Source: Komagataeibacter xylinus NBRC 15237
GTDB lineage: Bacteria > Pseudomonadota > Alphaproteobacteria > Acetobacterales > Acetobacteraceae
Assembly (NCBI RefSeq): GCF_001571345.1
Contig: NZ_BCTP01000033.1
Location: 1 to 32,557, forward strand
Direction of reading: 5' to 3'
DNA length: 32,557 nt
Positions 1 through 7,024 of the stretch are shown piece by piece (the stretch's first letter is position 1; every line of letters starts with the position of its first letter). The notes beneath the pieces were generated by a model that was not told where the DNA came from, searched no databases, and was given only the letters and a program-made list of their open reading frames with translations. Position numbers and translations under genes: made by a program.

Positions 1-326
1 CTTTTATTTTTTAAAATAATGTTGTTCATTGGAGAGTATTTATTCAAAAATATACGCCATTTTGGAGGATATTTTCTTATAACATATGATTATTTACTAC
101 TAAATATGTGAAATTACATCGTGCATGATTACTTTTGTAGGCGGTTTTCCAAATGAATATTTGACATACAGGGCAAGATCAATCAGCCGACTACGCCGGC
201 CCGGTTCTGAAATATATTTCTCAATCATGTAAAGGAGTAGTTTTTTGACGTCTTCATTTGGCATATCGTTCTGTATTATAAAATATTTTATGTAATAATA
301 TATGGTATTTAAAAAATTATACTAAT
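1..326. other. AT-rich segment at the left edge
   Basis: This stretch is strongly AT-rich and contrasts sharply with the GC-rich genes that begin at 431. Apart from the small reading frame at 100-264 I see no gene, RNA or clear terminator in it. The composition change suggests acquired DNA or a non-coding spacer left by an insertion or deletion. The left boundary lies outside the window, so its true extent is unknown. Confidence 0.6.
100..264 (-). CDS. candidate small protein, 54 residues, unknown function
   Basis: An intact ATG-to-TAG frame encodes 54 residues starting MPNEDVKKLLLYMIEKY and ending VIMHDVISHI. The N-terminal half looks like an amphipathic helix, followed by a basic stretch (PGRRSR around residues 21-26). 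It looks like a small soluble, slightly basic protein. There is no strong Shine-Dalgarno sequence before the ATG, and the codon use is AT-rich, unlike the neighbouring genes. The sequence complexity looks like real protein, but in AT-rich DNA a frame of this length can occur by chance. I do not recognise the family. It could also be a remnant of a longer gene. Confidence 0.4.
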   Translation of the reverse strand: MPNEDVKKLLLYMIEKYISEPGRRSRLIDLALYVKYSFGKPPTKVIMHDVISHI

Positions 327-405
327 AAAAGTTTTTGGTAAAGCTTTTTTCAAAAAGCTTTGAGAAAGACCGCTTTATCTAAAAAGCGGCCTACGGAATT
401 TTATT
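327..405 (+). repeat. intergenic folded repeat, copy 1 (divergent)
   Basis: This is the first of five copies of an ~80-bp element. It contains the inner palindrome AAGCTTTTTTCAAAAAGCTT (341-360) and a second hairpin with arms CCGCTTT and AAAGCGG (370-389). Outer arms AAGTTTTTGG and a diverged GGAATTTT flank the two hairpins. It lies just beyond the 3' end of cobM and could terminate that leftward transcript. It is the most diverged copy: the second stem has lost the GCCGCC form seen in the others. Confidence 0.85.
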
Positions 406-430
406 CTTTCCCAAACACGCTCTGCACGCC

Positions 431-1183
431 TCAGGAGCGGAAGCGGCGGTGGTAATCGGCGTTGTAAAGCGCACTTTCACGGAAGTCATGCATGCCCAGC
501 GCCCGGCCCACCAGCACCAGCGCCGTGCGTTCGATGGGGTTTTCGGCCAGTTTTGCGCCAATGTCGCCCAGCGTGCCGCGCAGCACGAGCTGGTCGGGCC
601 ATGTGGCGCGCGCCACGATGGCCACGGGGCAGTCCGCGCCATAAAACGGTGTGAGGTCGGCCACGATCTGGTCCAGCACGTGAATGGCCAGATGGATGGC
701 CAGTGTTGCGCCCGTCGCACCAAACGCGGCCAGCTTCTCACGCTCCGGCATGGCCGAGGCCCGGCCGCTCACGCGCGTCAGCACCACGCTCTGGGCCACT
801 TCCGGCACGGTCAGTTCGCGCCCCAGCACCGAGGCGGCGGCGGCAAAGGCAGGCACGCCGGGGGTCATGGTCCATGGAATGTCGTTGCGGTCGAGCCTGC
901 GGACCTGCTCGGCCACGGCGCTGTACACCGAAAGGTCGCCCGAATGCAGCCGCGCCACATCCTGCCCCGCTTTATGCGCGCGGATATATTCCTGCTCGAT
1001 CAGGTCGAGCGTGAGGGGTGCTGTATCAACCAGCCGCGCATCGGGCGGGCAGTGGGCCAGCATCTCGGTCGGCACGATCGAGCCTGCGTACAGGCATACC
1101 GGGCATTTTGCCAGCAGATCGCGCCCGCGCAGGGTCAGCAGGTCGGCGGCACCGGGGCCTGCGCCAATGAAGTGTACGGTCAT
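431..1183 (-). CDS. cobM: precorrin-4 C11-methyltransferase CobM
   Basis: CobM uses S-adenosylmethionine to methylate C-11 of precorrin-4, giving precorrin-5, in the aerobic cobalamin pathway in the cytoplasm. The product (250 residues, normal for the family) opens with the tetrapyrrole-methyltransferase signature [18 protein letters not shown]. It also contains the [11 protein letters not shown] segment and the [17 protein letters not shown] segment typical of CobM/CbiF. The start chosen at 1183 has a good Shine-Dalgarno (GGGAGAGG) and overlaps the cobE stop codon as ATGA. An in-frame ATG at 1210 lies inside cobE and lacks this spacing. It is the last gene of the leftward cobL-cobE-cobM unit, with the folded repeat just downstream. 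Confidence 0.95.
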   Translation of the reverse strand: MTVHFIGAGPGAADLLTLRGRDLLAKCPVCLYAGSIVPTEMLAHCPPDARLVDTAPLTLDLIEQEYIRAHKAGQDVARLHSGDLSVYSAVAEQVRRLDRNDIPWTMTPGVPAFAAAASVLGRELTVPEVAQSVVLTRVSGRASAMPEREKLAAFGATGATLAIHLAIHVLDQIVADLTPFYGADCPVAIVARATWPDQLVLRGTLGDIGAKLAENPIERTALVLVGRALGMHDFRESALYNADYHRRFRS

Positions 1184-1554
1184 GCATCCTCTCCCTGTGC
1201 CATGGCACATGTTGCACCGCCGCCCGTCAGGCGCGGCACGATCAGCCTTGAGTGTAGTCCTGCCGCCGCCAGCGCGCAGCCTTCCGCCACCGAGGCCACG
1301 CCAAGGGCGGCCTGCGCGCGGGGGGACCGGGTGACGCAGCGCGGCTGGGCGGCCAGCAGTTCATCGTGTGTCACCGCCCGCAGCGCCAGCCCCAGATGGC
1401 GGGCGGCTGCCTGCACACCCGCCTCGCGGTAGCGGAAGGCGGGCACGGCCACAAGCGCCGCCTGCTTGCCACAACGTTCCTGCGCGGCCAGTACAAGGGC
1501 AATGAGGGCCTGCGCATCGCACAGGCTGCGCAGGCCCAGCCCGGCCACGATCAT
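1180..1554 (-). CDS. cobE: CobE / CbiG C-terminal-domain cobalamin protein
   Basis: This 124-residue protein matches the CobE/CbiG C-terminal domain family: [14 protein letters not shown] at the start, then [19 protein letters not shown], and [12 protein letters not shown] near the end. In the anaerobic pathway the related CbiG opens the lactone ring. In aerobic organisms CobE is needed for cobalamin synthesis but its exact role is less well defined. The start at 1554 overlaps the cobL stop as ATGA, and its own stop overlaps the cobM start the same way, so translation is probably coupled. A longer upstream frame would run back inside cobL and is not credible. Confidence 0.88.
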   Translation of the reverse strand: MIVAGLGLRSLCDAQALIALVLAAQERCGKQAALVAVPAFRYREAGVQAAARHLGLALRAVTHDELLAAQPRCVTRSPRAQAALGVASVAEGCALAAAGLHSRLIVPRLTGGGATCAMAQGEDA

Positions 1555-2789
1555 GCGGGTTTGCTCACGGTGTAGCTGGTCACGGTCATGCCGGGGCGAA
1601 AGCCGTGAAAGCGCCCGATCGGCTCCAGCCGCTCCACATGCAGCCGCGTCAGCGTGCCGCCCTGGCGGGCATGGGCGGCGATGACCGCGCCCTCGCTTTC
1701 CAGTGTAACGGCATTGGCCACCAGTCGCCCGCCGGGGCGCAATACGTCCCATGCCGCCTCGAGCATGCCGGGGTTGCTGATGCCGCCGCCAAGGAAGATG
1801 GCATCGGGCGCATCCAGTCCCTCGGCCCGCATGCGGGGCAGGATGGCGGGTGCCTCGCCCGCCATCACGCGCAGGCCGGGCACGCCAAGGGCGAGCGCAT
1901 TGTGGGCAATCCGCGCACCACGTGCGGGCGACTTTTCAATGGCGATGGCGCGGTTGGCCGGGTGGCGCAGCATCCATTCAATGCTGATCGAGCCTGAGCC
2001 GCCGCCAATATCCCACAGCATCTCACCCCGCCGTGGCGCCAGCACCGAGAGGGTGACAGCCCGGATCTCGCGCTTGGTGATCTGCCCGTCATGGTCGAAC
2101 ATCCCGTCCGGCAGGCCACAGGTCAGCGGGATGACCTGCGCATTCCGGTCAGCCACCACTTCCAGCGCCATCAGGTTCAGCCGGGGCGGCAATGGCCCTT
2201 CGGCCCGCGCGGTCTCGGCTACCGTGGCGGTGTGGTGGCCTTGCCGCGGGCCGCCCAGCGCACCGAGCACATGCAGCACGGAGGCCCCGAAACCGCGCCC
2301 GTCCAGCCAGCGGGCAAAGGCATGGGGCGTGTGTTCATCAGCCGAGAGCACGACCAGCCTGCCACCGGGTTGCAGTGCGGGGGCCATGGCCTCCATCGGG
2401 CGGCCACACAGCGAGAGCACGCTCACATCCTGCTCCGCCCAGCCCAGCAGGTTGCAGGCCAGCGCAGCACAGGAGGGCGCGGGCAGGCACGTCATCTCCG
2501 CCCGTTCCACATGACGGCGCAGTGTCGTGCCAATGCCGAACAGGAACGGATCGCCCGAGGCCAGCACGCACACGCGCCTGCCCCGCCAGCGCAGCACTTC
2601 GGCAATGCCATCGGCCAGCGGGTGCGGCCAGGCCAGCGTCTGGCCCGTTATCAGGGGGCGTGCCAGGGCAAGGTGGCGCGTGCCGCCCACCACAAGTTCC
2701 GCGCCTGCAACCAGCGCACGGGCGGCGGCGGGCAGGCCCTCGACACCGTCTTCGCCAATGCCGATAACATGCAGCCATGGCGTGCTCAT
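1551..2789 (-). CDS. cobL: precorrin-6Y C5,15-methyltransferase (decarboxylating) CobL
   Basis: CobL adds methyl groups at C-5 and C-15 of precorrin-6B (dihydro-precorrin-6) and decarboxylates the C-12 acetate, giving precorrin-8. The 412 residues hold both expected halves. The N-terminal CbiE-like tetrapyrrole methyltransferase has HVIGIGEDGVEGL at residues 7-19 and a SGDPFLFGIG segment. The C-terminal CbiT-like Rossmann methyltransferase has LWDIGGGSGSISIEWML in the middle and FLGGGISNPGMLE later. It is the first gene of the leftward cobL-cobE-cobM unit. Its start is only 32 bp from the divergent cobK start, so the promoters of the two units must be packed very closely or lie inside the opposing gene. 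Confidence 0.96.
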   Translation of the reverse strand: MSTPWLHVIGIGEDGVEGLPAAARALVAGAELVVGGTRHLALARPLITGQTLAWPHPLADGIAEVLRWRGRRVCVLASGDPFLFGIGTTLRRHVERAEMTCLPAPSCAALACNLLGWAEQDVSVLSLCGRPMEAMAPALQPGGRLVVLSADEHTPHAFARWLDGRGFGASVLHVLGALGGPRQGHHTATVAETARAEGPLPPRLNLMALEVVADRNAQVIPLTCGLPDGMFDHDGQITKREIRAVTLSVLAPRRGEMLWDIGGGSGSISIEWMLRHPANRAIAIEKSPARGARIAHNALALGVPGLRVMAGEAPAILPRMRAEGLDAPDAIFLGGGISNPGMLEAAWDVLRPGGRLVANAVTLESEGAVIAAHARQGGTLTRLHVERLEPIGRFHGFRPGMTVTSYTVSKPA

Positions 2790-2821
2790 GGTGTAGCCTC
2801 ACAACAGGCGGGAAAGATGGG

Positions 2822-3595
2822 ATGCGGGTTCTGGTTCTGGGCGGCACGACGGAGGCCCGCCAGCTTTATGCAGCACTTGAGCAGCGGACTGACCGTTTTG
2901 CGGTTACCGTCTCGCTCGCCGGGGCCACCCGCGCGCCGGTCCTGCCCAGACTTGATGTACGCATTGGCGGTTTTGGCGGCGTGGACGGTCTGCGTGCGTG
3001 GCTTGTGGCCCATCATGTCGAGGTCGTAATCGACGCCACCCACCCCTTTGCCGTGCAGATGAGCAATCATGCGGTGGCCGCCTGCACGCAGGCCCATGTA
3101 AGGCTGCTGCGCGTGCAGCGCCCCGGCTGGACGCCTGTTGTGGGCGATCGCTGGACCCGCGTGCCCGACATGCAGGCCGCAGCGGACGCATTGGGCACTA
3201 CACCCCGCCGCGTGCTGCTGACCGTGGGGCGCAAGGACCTGCTGCCCTTCCATCATGTGGGGCGGCATGACTGGCTGCTGCGTTGCGTGGATGCGCCTGA
3301 TCCCGCCTTGCTGCCTGCGGGCACGCGGCTGCTGCTGGCCCGTGGCCCGTTTGATGAAGCGGGCGAGGAAGCGCTTTTGCGCCGGGAACGGATTGATGTG
3401 ATCGTGACCAAGAATTCCGGCGGCACGGCAACACAGGCCAAGCTCGCGGCGGCCCGCAGGCTGGGCCTTGGCGTGATCATGGTCGAACGGCCGCCCGTGG
3501 CCCCGGCTGAGACCGTAACGGATGCCACGGCTACCATGGCATGGCTGGAAAGCCTGTCGGGATTGTGTGGAAAACCTGCTCACGAAAAACCCTAG
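2822..3595 (+). CDS. cobK: precorrin-6A reductase CobK
   Basis: CobK reduces precorrin-6A to precorrin-6B with NADPH. The product starts MRVLVLGGTTEARQLYAAL, the nucleotide-binding opening of the CobK/CbiJ family. It carries VIDATHPFAVQMSNHA, LLTVGRKDLLPF and IVTKNSGG, all characteristic. The length (257 residues) is normal. The start at 2822 gives the correct N-terminus; an in-frame ATG at 2777 would run into cobL and adds residues with no family likeness. It is the only core corrin-ring gene here on the plus strand, and it converges on cobJ with the folded repeat between the two 3' ends. Confidence 0.95.
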   Translation: MRVLVLGGTTEARQLYAALEQRTDRFAVTVSLAGATRAPVLPRLDVRIGGFGGVDGLRAWLVAHHVEVVIDATHPFAVQMSNHAVAACTQAHVRLLRVQRPGWTPVVGDRWTRVPDMQAAADALGTTPRRVLLTVGRKDLLPFHHVGRHDWLLRCVDAPDPALLPAGTRLLLARGPFDEAGEEALLRRERIDVIVTKNSGGTATQAKLAAARRLGLGVIMVERPPVAPAETVTDATATMAWLESLSGLCGKPAHEKP

Positions 3596-3603
3596 AATCA
3601 ATA

Positions 3604-3686
3604 AGAAGTTTTTGGTGAAGCTTTTTTCAAAAAGCTTCGAAAAGACGCCGCCTTTTTGAAAAAAGGCGGCACCCGGAAACTTTTAT
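3604..3686 (+). repeat. intergenic folded repeat, copy 2
   Basis: This full copy sits between the convergent 3' ends of cobK and cobJ. Outer arms AAGTTTTTGGTG and CACCCGGAAACTT enclose two hairpins: AAGCTTTTT/AAAAAGCTT with a 2-base loop, and GCCGCCTTTTT/AAAAAGGCGGC with a GA loop. Its right arm contains the stop codon of cobJ (TAA at 3685-3683 on the minus strand). Being nearly symmetrical and T/A-flanked, it could act as a terminator in both directions. Confidence 0.92.
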
Positions 3687-4444
3687 CCTGCCTTATCCAC
3701 CCGCCGCGCGGTGTAGAGCCATTTTTCCCCATTTGCCCGCTCAATGGTGTGGGTCAGCGGGCAACCGATCAGCACCAGCGTGCTCATATCCACCTGCTCA
3801 GGGTCGGCATGGGCGATATCGGTCAGGATCACGCGCTCATCGGGGCGACCAATGGCGCGGGCGAAGGCAACCGGAACCGAACCGGGCAGGATGGTGCGCA
3901 GCAGGGCGAACGCCTCGCCCAACTGGTGCGGGCGGGCTTTCGAGCGCGGGTTGTACAGCGCCATCACCAGCCCGGCCTCCGCCGCCGCCGCCAGACGTTT
4001 GTGCACGACCTCCTGCGGCTTGAGGTTGTCGGACAGCGAAATGACGCAGAAATCCCCGCCCAGCGGCGCGCCCAGCCGGGCGGCGGCGGCCAGCACGGCC
4101 GAGACGCCGGGAATGACCGTCACCTCCACCCCGCGCCACGCATCGGGGCCGTGGTCAATCGCCTCGAACACCGCACTGGCCATGCCGAACACGCCCGCAT
4201 CGCCACCCGACACGACCGCAACCGTGCGCCCTGCCAGCGCCAGTTCAATGGCGTGCTGGGCGCGTTCAAGCTCCACGCGGTTATCGCTGGCATGGCGCAC
4301 CACGTCGGGGCCTGCCTGCACGCGGGCCACATAGGGCGCGTAGCCGATCAGGTCGGTGGCCTGCGCCAGTGCGGCATCAGCCTGCGGGGTGCGCTGGTTT
4401 GCAGCACCCGGGCCGAGGCCCACGACAAAGATGCGGCCACTCAT
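3683..4444 (-). CDS. cobJ: precorrin-3B C17-methyltransferase CobJ
   Basis: CobJ contracts the ring of precorrin-3B and methylates C-17, giving precorrin-4. The 253-residue product starts GRIFVVGLGPGAANQRTPQA and contains DLIGYAPYV, VVSGGDAGVFGMA, VIPGVSAVLAAAARLGAPL and MALYNPRSKARPHQL, all typical of CobJ/CbiH. It is the last gene of the riboswitch-controlled operon. Its start overlaps the cobI stop as ATGA. The stop codon falls within the right arm of repeat copy 2, so the last codons of the gene and the putative terminator share sequence. Confidence 0.96.
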   Translation of the reverse strand: MSGRIFVVGLGPGAANQRTPQADAALAQATDLIGYAPYVARVQAGPDVVRHASDNRVELERAQHAIELALAGRTVAVVSGGDAGVFGMASAVFEAIDHGPDAWRGVEVTVIPGVSAVLAAAARLGAPLGGDFCVISLSDNLKPQEVVHKRLAAAAEAGLVMALYNPRSKARPHQLGEAFALLRTILPGSVPVAFARAIGRPDERVILTDIAHADPEQVDMSTLVLIGCPLTHTIERANGEKWLYTARRVDKAG

Positions 4445-5166
4445 CGCGCGCCCTCCCGCCCCGGCACGAGGATGATGGAGAAATAGGGGGCAGGCCCGGT
4501 CATCTCGGTCAGTTTCAGGCAGCGCTGGGCGGGCTGGCTGGCGCGTTCCACATAGATCGCACGCCCCTCGCGCCCGGTGCGGCGCAAGGCAGTGCGCACT
4601 TTTTCAAGGTTGCGGCCCAGCTTCATGATCACGGCGGCATCGGCTTTTTCCAGCCAAGCCACCAGTGCTGCCTCATCCAGCGTGCCGGGGATGACGCACA
4701 GCACGTCATCGCCATGCACCATGGGGCGCTGTGCTGCCGACCAGCAGCCGCTCATGGCGGTAATGCCGGGCACGATGGCGCACTCGAAACGCTCATGCAG
4801 CCGGTCGAACACATACATCGCCGAGCCAAACAGGAACGGATCACCCTCGCACAGAAGCGCTACGTCCTGGCCTGCCTCAAGGTGGGTGGCGACCCGGGCC
4901 GCGCAGTCATCATAGAACTGGCCCATGCGCATGAGGTAAGCGGGGTCGCTGACCGAAATCTCGGTGGTGAAGGGGTAGGCGAAGCGCAGCGTGGTGGCGT
5001 CAGGGCCAATCATGTCGCCTGCAATCTGGCGGGCATGGCCGGGGCGGTCGTGGCGGCAGAACCAGCCAACCACCGGGCTTTCACGCAAAAGGCGCGCAGC
5101 CTTCAGTGTCATGAGTTCGGGGTCACCCGGCCCCATGCCGAGTATGGACAGGCGGCCCGTGCTCAT
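4441..5166 (-). CDS. cobI: precorrin-2 C20-methyltransferase CobI
   Basis: CobI methylates C-20 of precorrin-2 to give precorrin-3A, the first step that commits the tetrapyrrole to cobalamin by this route. The 241 residues show LSILGMGPGDPELMTLKAAR at the N-terminus, LLCEGDPFLFGSAMYVFDR in the middle and VPGITAMSGCWSAAQRPM, as expected for CobI/CbiL. The length matches the family. It is joined to cobH upstream and cobJ downstream by 4-base ATGA overlaps. The precorrin-2-forming gene cobA is not in this window. Confidence 0.96.
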   Translation of the reverse strand: MSTGRLSILGMGPGDPELMTLKAARLLRESPVVGWFCRHDRPGHARQIAGDMIGPDATTLRFAYPFTTEISVSDPAYLMRMGQFYDDCAARVATHLEAGQDVALLCEGDPFLFGSAMYVFDRLHERFECAIVPGITAMSGCWSAAQRPMVHGDDVLCVIPGTLDEAALVAWLEKADAAVIMKLGRNLEKVRTALRRTGREGRAIYVERASQPAQRCLKLTEMTGPAPYFSIILVPGREGAR

Positions 5167-5804
5167 TCCGTGTCACTCGCCAGCGCATTGACGGTGGCCG
5201 CCGCCATGGCGCTGCCGCCCAGCCTGCCGCGCACGATGATGAAGGGCAGGTCGCCAAATTCGGCCAGCGCCTCCTTCGATTCGGCGGCACCCACAAAGCC
5301 CACCGGCATGCCGATCACGGCAGCCGGGCGGGGCGCGCCCGCGCGGATCATCTCCAGCAGGTGAAACAGGGCCGTGGGCGCATTGCCAATGGCCACCACG
5401 GCACCATCCAGCTCAGCACCCCACAGGTCCATTGCTGCGGCTGAACGGGTATTGCCGATCTGTTTCGCAATTTCCGGCGTGCGCGGGTCGCGCAGGGTGC
5501 AGATGACCGGGTTATCGGCAGGCAGGCGCGCGCGGGTCACGCCGTGGGCGACCATGTTGGCATCGCACAGTATGGGCCTGCCTGCCTTCAGCGCCGCCTG
5601 CGCGCTGGCCACGAAATCGGGCGACATGCGCACGGCTTTCGCCACATCCACCATGCCGCAGGCGTGGATGATGCGCACCACCACGCGGGCTTCGGCCTCA
5701 CTCAGGCCGCCCAGGTCGGCTTCTTCACGGATGATGGCAAAGGAACGGGCATAGATCGCCGCCCCGTCGTGAATGTAGTCGTACGGTTCCGTTTGCGCGG
5801 TCAT
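5163..5804 (-). CDS. cobH: precorrin-8X methylmutase CobH
   Basis: CobH moves the methyl group from C-11 to C-12 of precorrin-8, giving hydrogenobyrinic acid. The 213-residue product contains the catalytic-histidine segment IIHACGMVD (His47), PILCDANMVAHGVTRARL, GNAPTALFHLLEM and IGMPVGFVGAAESKEAL, which are diagnostic of CobH/CbiC. No domain is missing. It overlaps cobG upstream and cobI downstream as ATGA. Confidence 0.96.
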   Translation of the reverse strand: MTAQTEPYDYIHDGAAIYARSFAIIREEADLGGLSEAEARVVVRIIHACGMVDVAKAVRMSPDFVASAQAALKAGRPILCDANMVAHGVTRARLPADNPVICTLRDPRTPEIAKQIGNTRSAAAMDLWGAELDGAVVAIGNAPTALFHLLEMIRAGAPRPAAVIGMPVGFVGAAESKEALAEFGDLPFIIVRGRLGGSAMAAATVNALASDTE

Positions 5805-7024
5805 GCCGGTTGGGTTCTCCCGTTCCGTGGCGTGGTCAGGTTGCGGGGCCAGCCCCGCAGGATGTGCTGTATCTGTGCCAGCGAAAGCCCGTTGTCTACA
5901 GGCGTATCAGCCGCCCGGCCATGCGGGCACAGGCCATAGCCATCCGGCTGCGCCACCAGCGTGATGTCGGCAGGCGTGGGGTGGGCGCAGCCCTTGGGGC
6001 AGCCCGATACGTGCAGCGTGGCCCGCGCGGGCAGGTCGGGGGCCAGAAGGGCGGCATCGGCAATCACGTCACGCGCGGCGCAGCCACAGCCGCGCGTGCC
6101 GATGCAGGCGCTGATGCGCAGGCGCGGGTCATCCGCATGCGTGATCAGGCCGGGCAGGGGCGGGGCGGTGGCGCAGTCTTCAAACACGATTGCGCGCTGG
6201 GGGGTAATGCGCATGTGGCCGTTGCCCGCCTGCACGGACCATTGCGCCACGGCATCGAGCAGGTCTGCTTCCATCGGGCCGGGGGGGAGTGCAGCACCCG
6301 TAGCGTGGCCGGGCAGGGGGCCAGCGAGGCAGGGCGCATGCGCCGTGGTGGGGGGGGCTGCCCGTGTGGCCTCAAGCTGGCCAAGGCGGGCAAAGGCCCG
6401 CGCGCCAAGGGCCGGATCGCGCAGGGGGCGGCCACTACAGGCCGCCAATGCGTGTGCCAGCGCAAGCACCGTGGGGGCAATGGCGGCGGCAGGGCAGGGC
6501 AGGGCGCGCGCGCCACACACCACCAGCCAGCCAGTCTCCTGCGTCCGCACCACGATATCAGCCCGCAGCATGCCTGCGGGCACATAACCGCCGCACTCCA
6601 CCGCAATCACGAACTTGGCGGGCAGGCCGCGCAGGGTATCGGCTCCGGCCAGTGCGGCATCAAGGGCGTGGATGATGGCGGGGGCATCGGGTGCGGCATC
6701 AGGGTCGATGCCCGCCAAAGGCGAGAGCAGCAGGCCCCGCCGGGCCTCGGTCGCGGCGTCAGGGCTGGCAAGGCCTGCATCCGCCATGTCGCGGGCGAAG
6801 GCGCGGGCGCTGTCCGGTGTCAGGCCACGCAGTTGCAGGTTGCCCCGGCTGGTCAGTTCAATCAGCCCGTTGCCATGCGTGCGGGCGGCGCGGGCTATGG
6901 TGTGGGCCTGCGTGGCGGACAGGCGGCCAAGCGGCGGGCGCACGCGCACCAGCCAGCCATCGGCGGCCTCCATTGGGGTGTGCAGGCCGGGGCACCAGCC
7001 GCGCACGGAAGGGGCCGTGGTCAT
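5801..7024 (-). CDS. cobG: precorrin-3B synthase CobG
   Basis: CobG is the oxygen-dependent monooxygenase-like enzyme that converts precorrin-3A to precorrin-3B. Its presence marks the aerobic pathway. The 407-residue protein belongs to the nitrite/sulfite reductase fold. It opens with a ferredoxin-like half (GRLSATQAHTIARAART, LIELTSRGNLQLRGL). Late in the chain it has Cys residues for the [4Fe-4S]/siroheme-type site in CIGTRGCGCAARDV and HVSGCPKGCAHP. The protein is somewhat Ala-rich but complete. It is translationally coupled by ATGA overlaps to cobN and cobH. Confidence 0.95.
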   Translation of the reverse strand: MTTAPSVRGWCPGLHTPMEAADGWLVRVRPPLGRLSATQAHTIARAARTHGNGLIELTSRGNLQLRGLTPDSARAFARDMADAGLASPDAATEARRGLLLSPLAGIDPDAAPDAPAIIHALDAALAGADTLRGLPAKFVIAVECGGYVPAGMLRADIVVRTQETGWLVVCGARALPCPAAAIAPTVLALAHALAACSGRPLRDPALGARAFARLGQLEATRAAPPTTAHAPCLAGPLPGHATGAALPPGPMEADLLDAVAQWSVQAGNGHMRITPQRAIVFEDCATAPPLPGLITHADDPRLRISACIGTRGCGCAARDVIADAALLAPDLPARATLHVSGCPKGCAHPTPADITLVAQPDGYGLCPHGRAADTPVDNGLSLAQIQHILRGWPRNLTTPRNGRTQPA

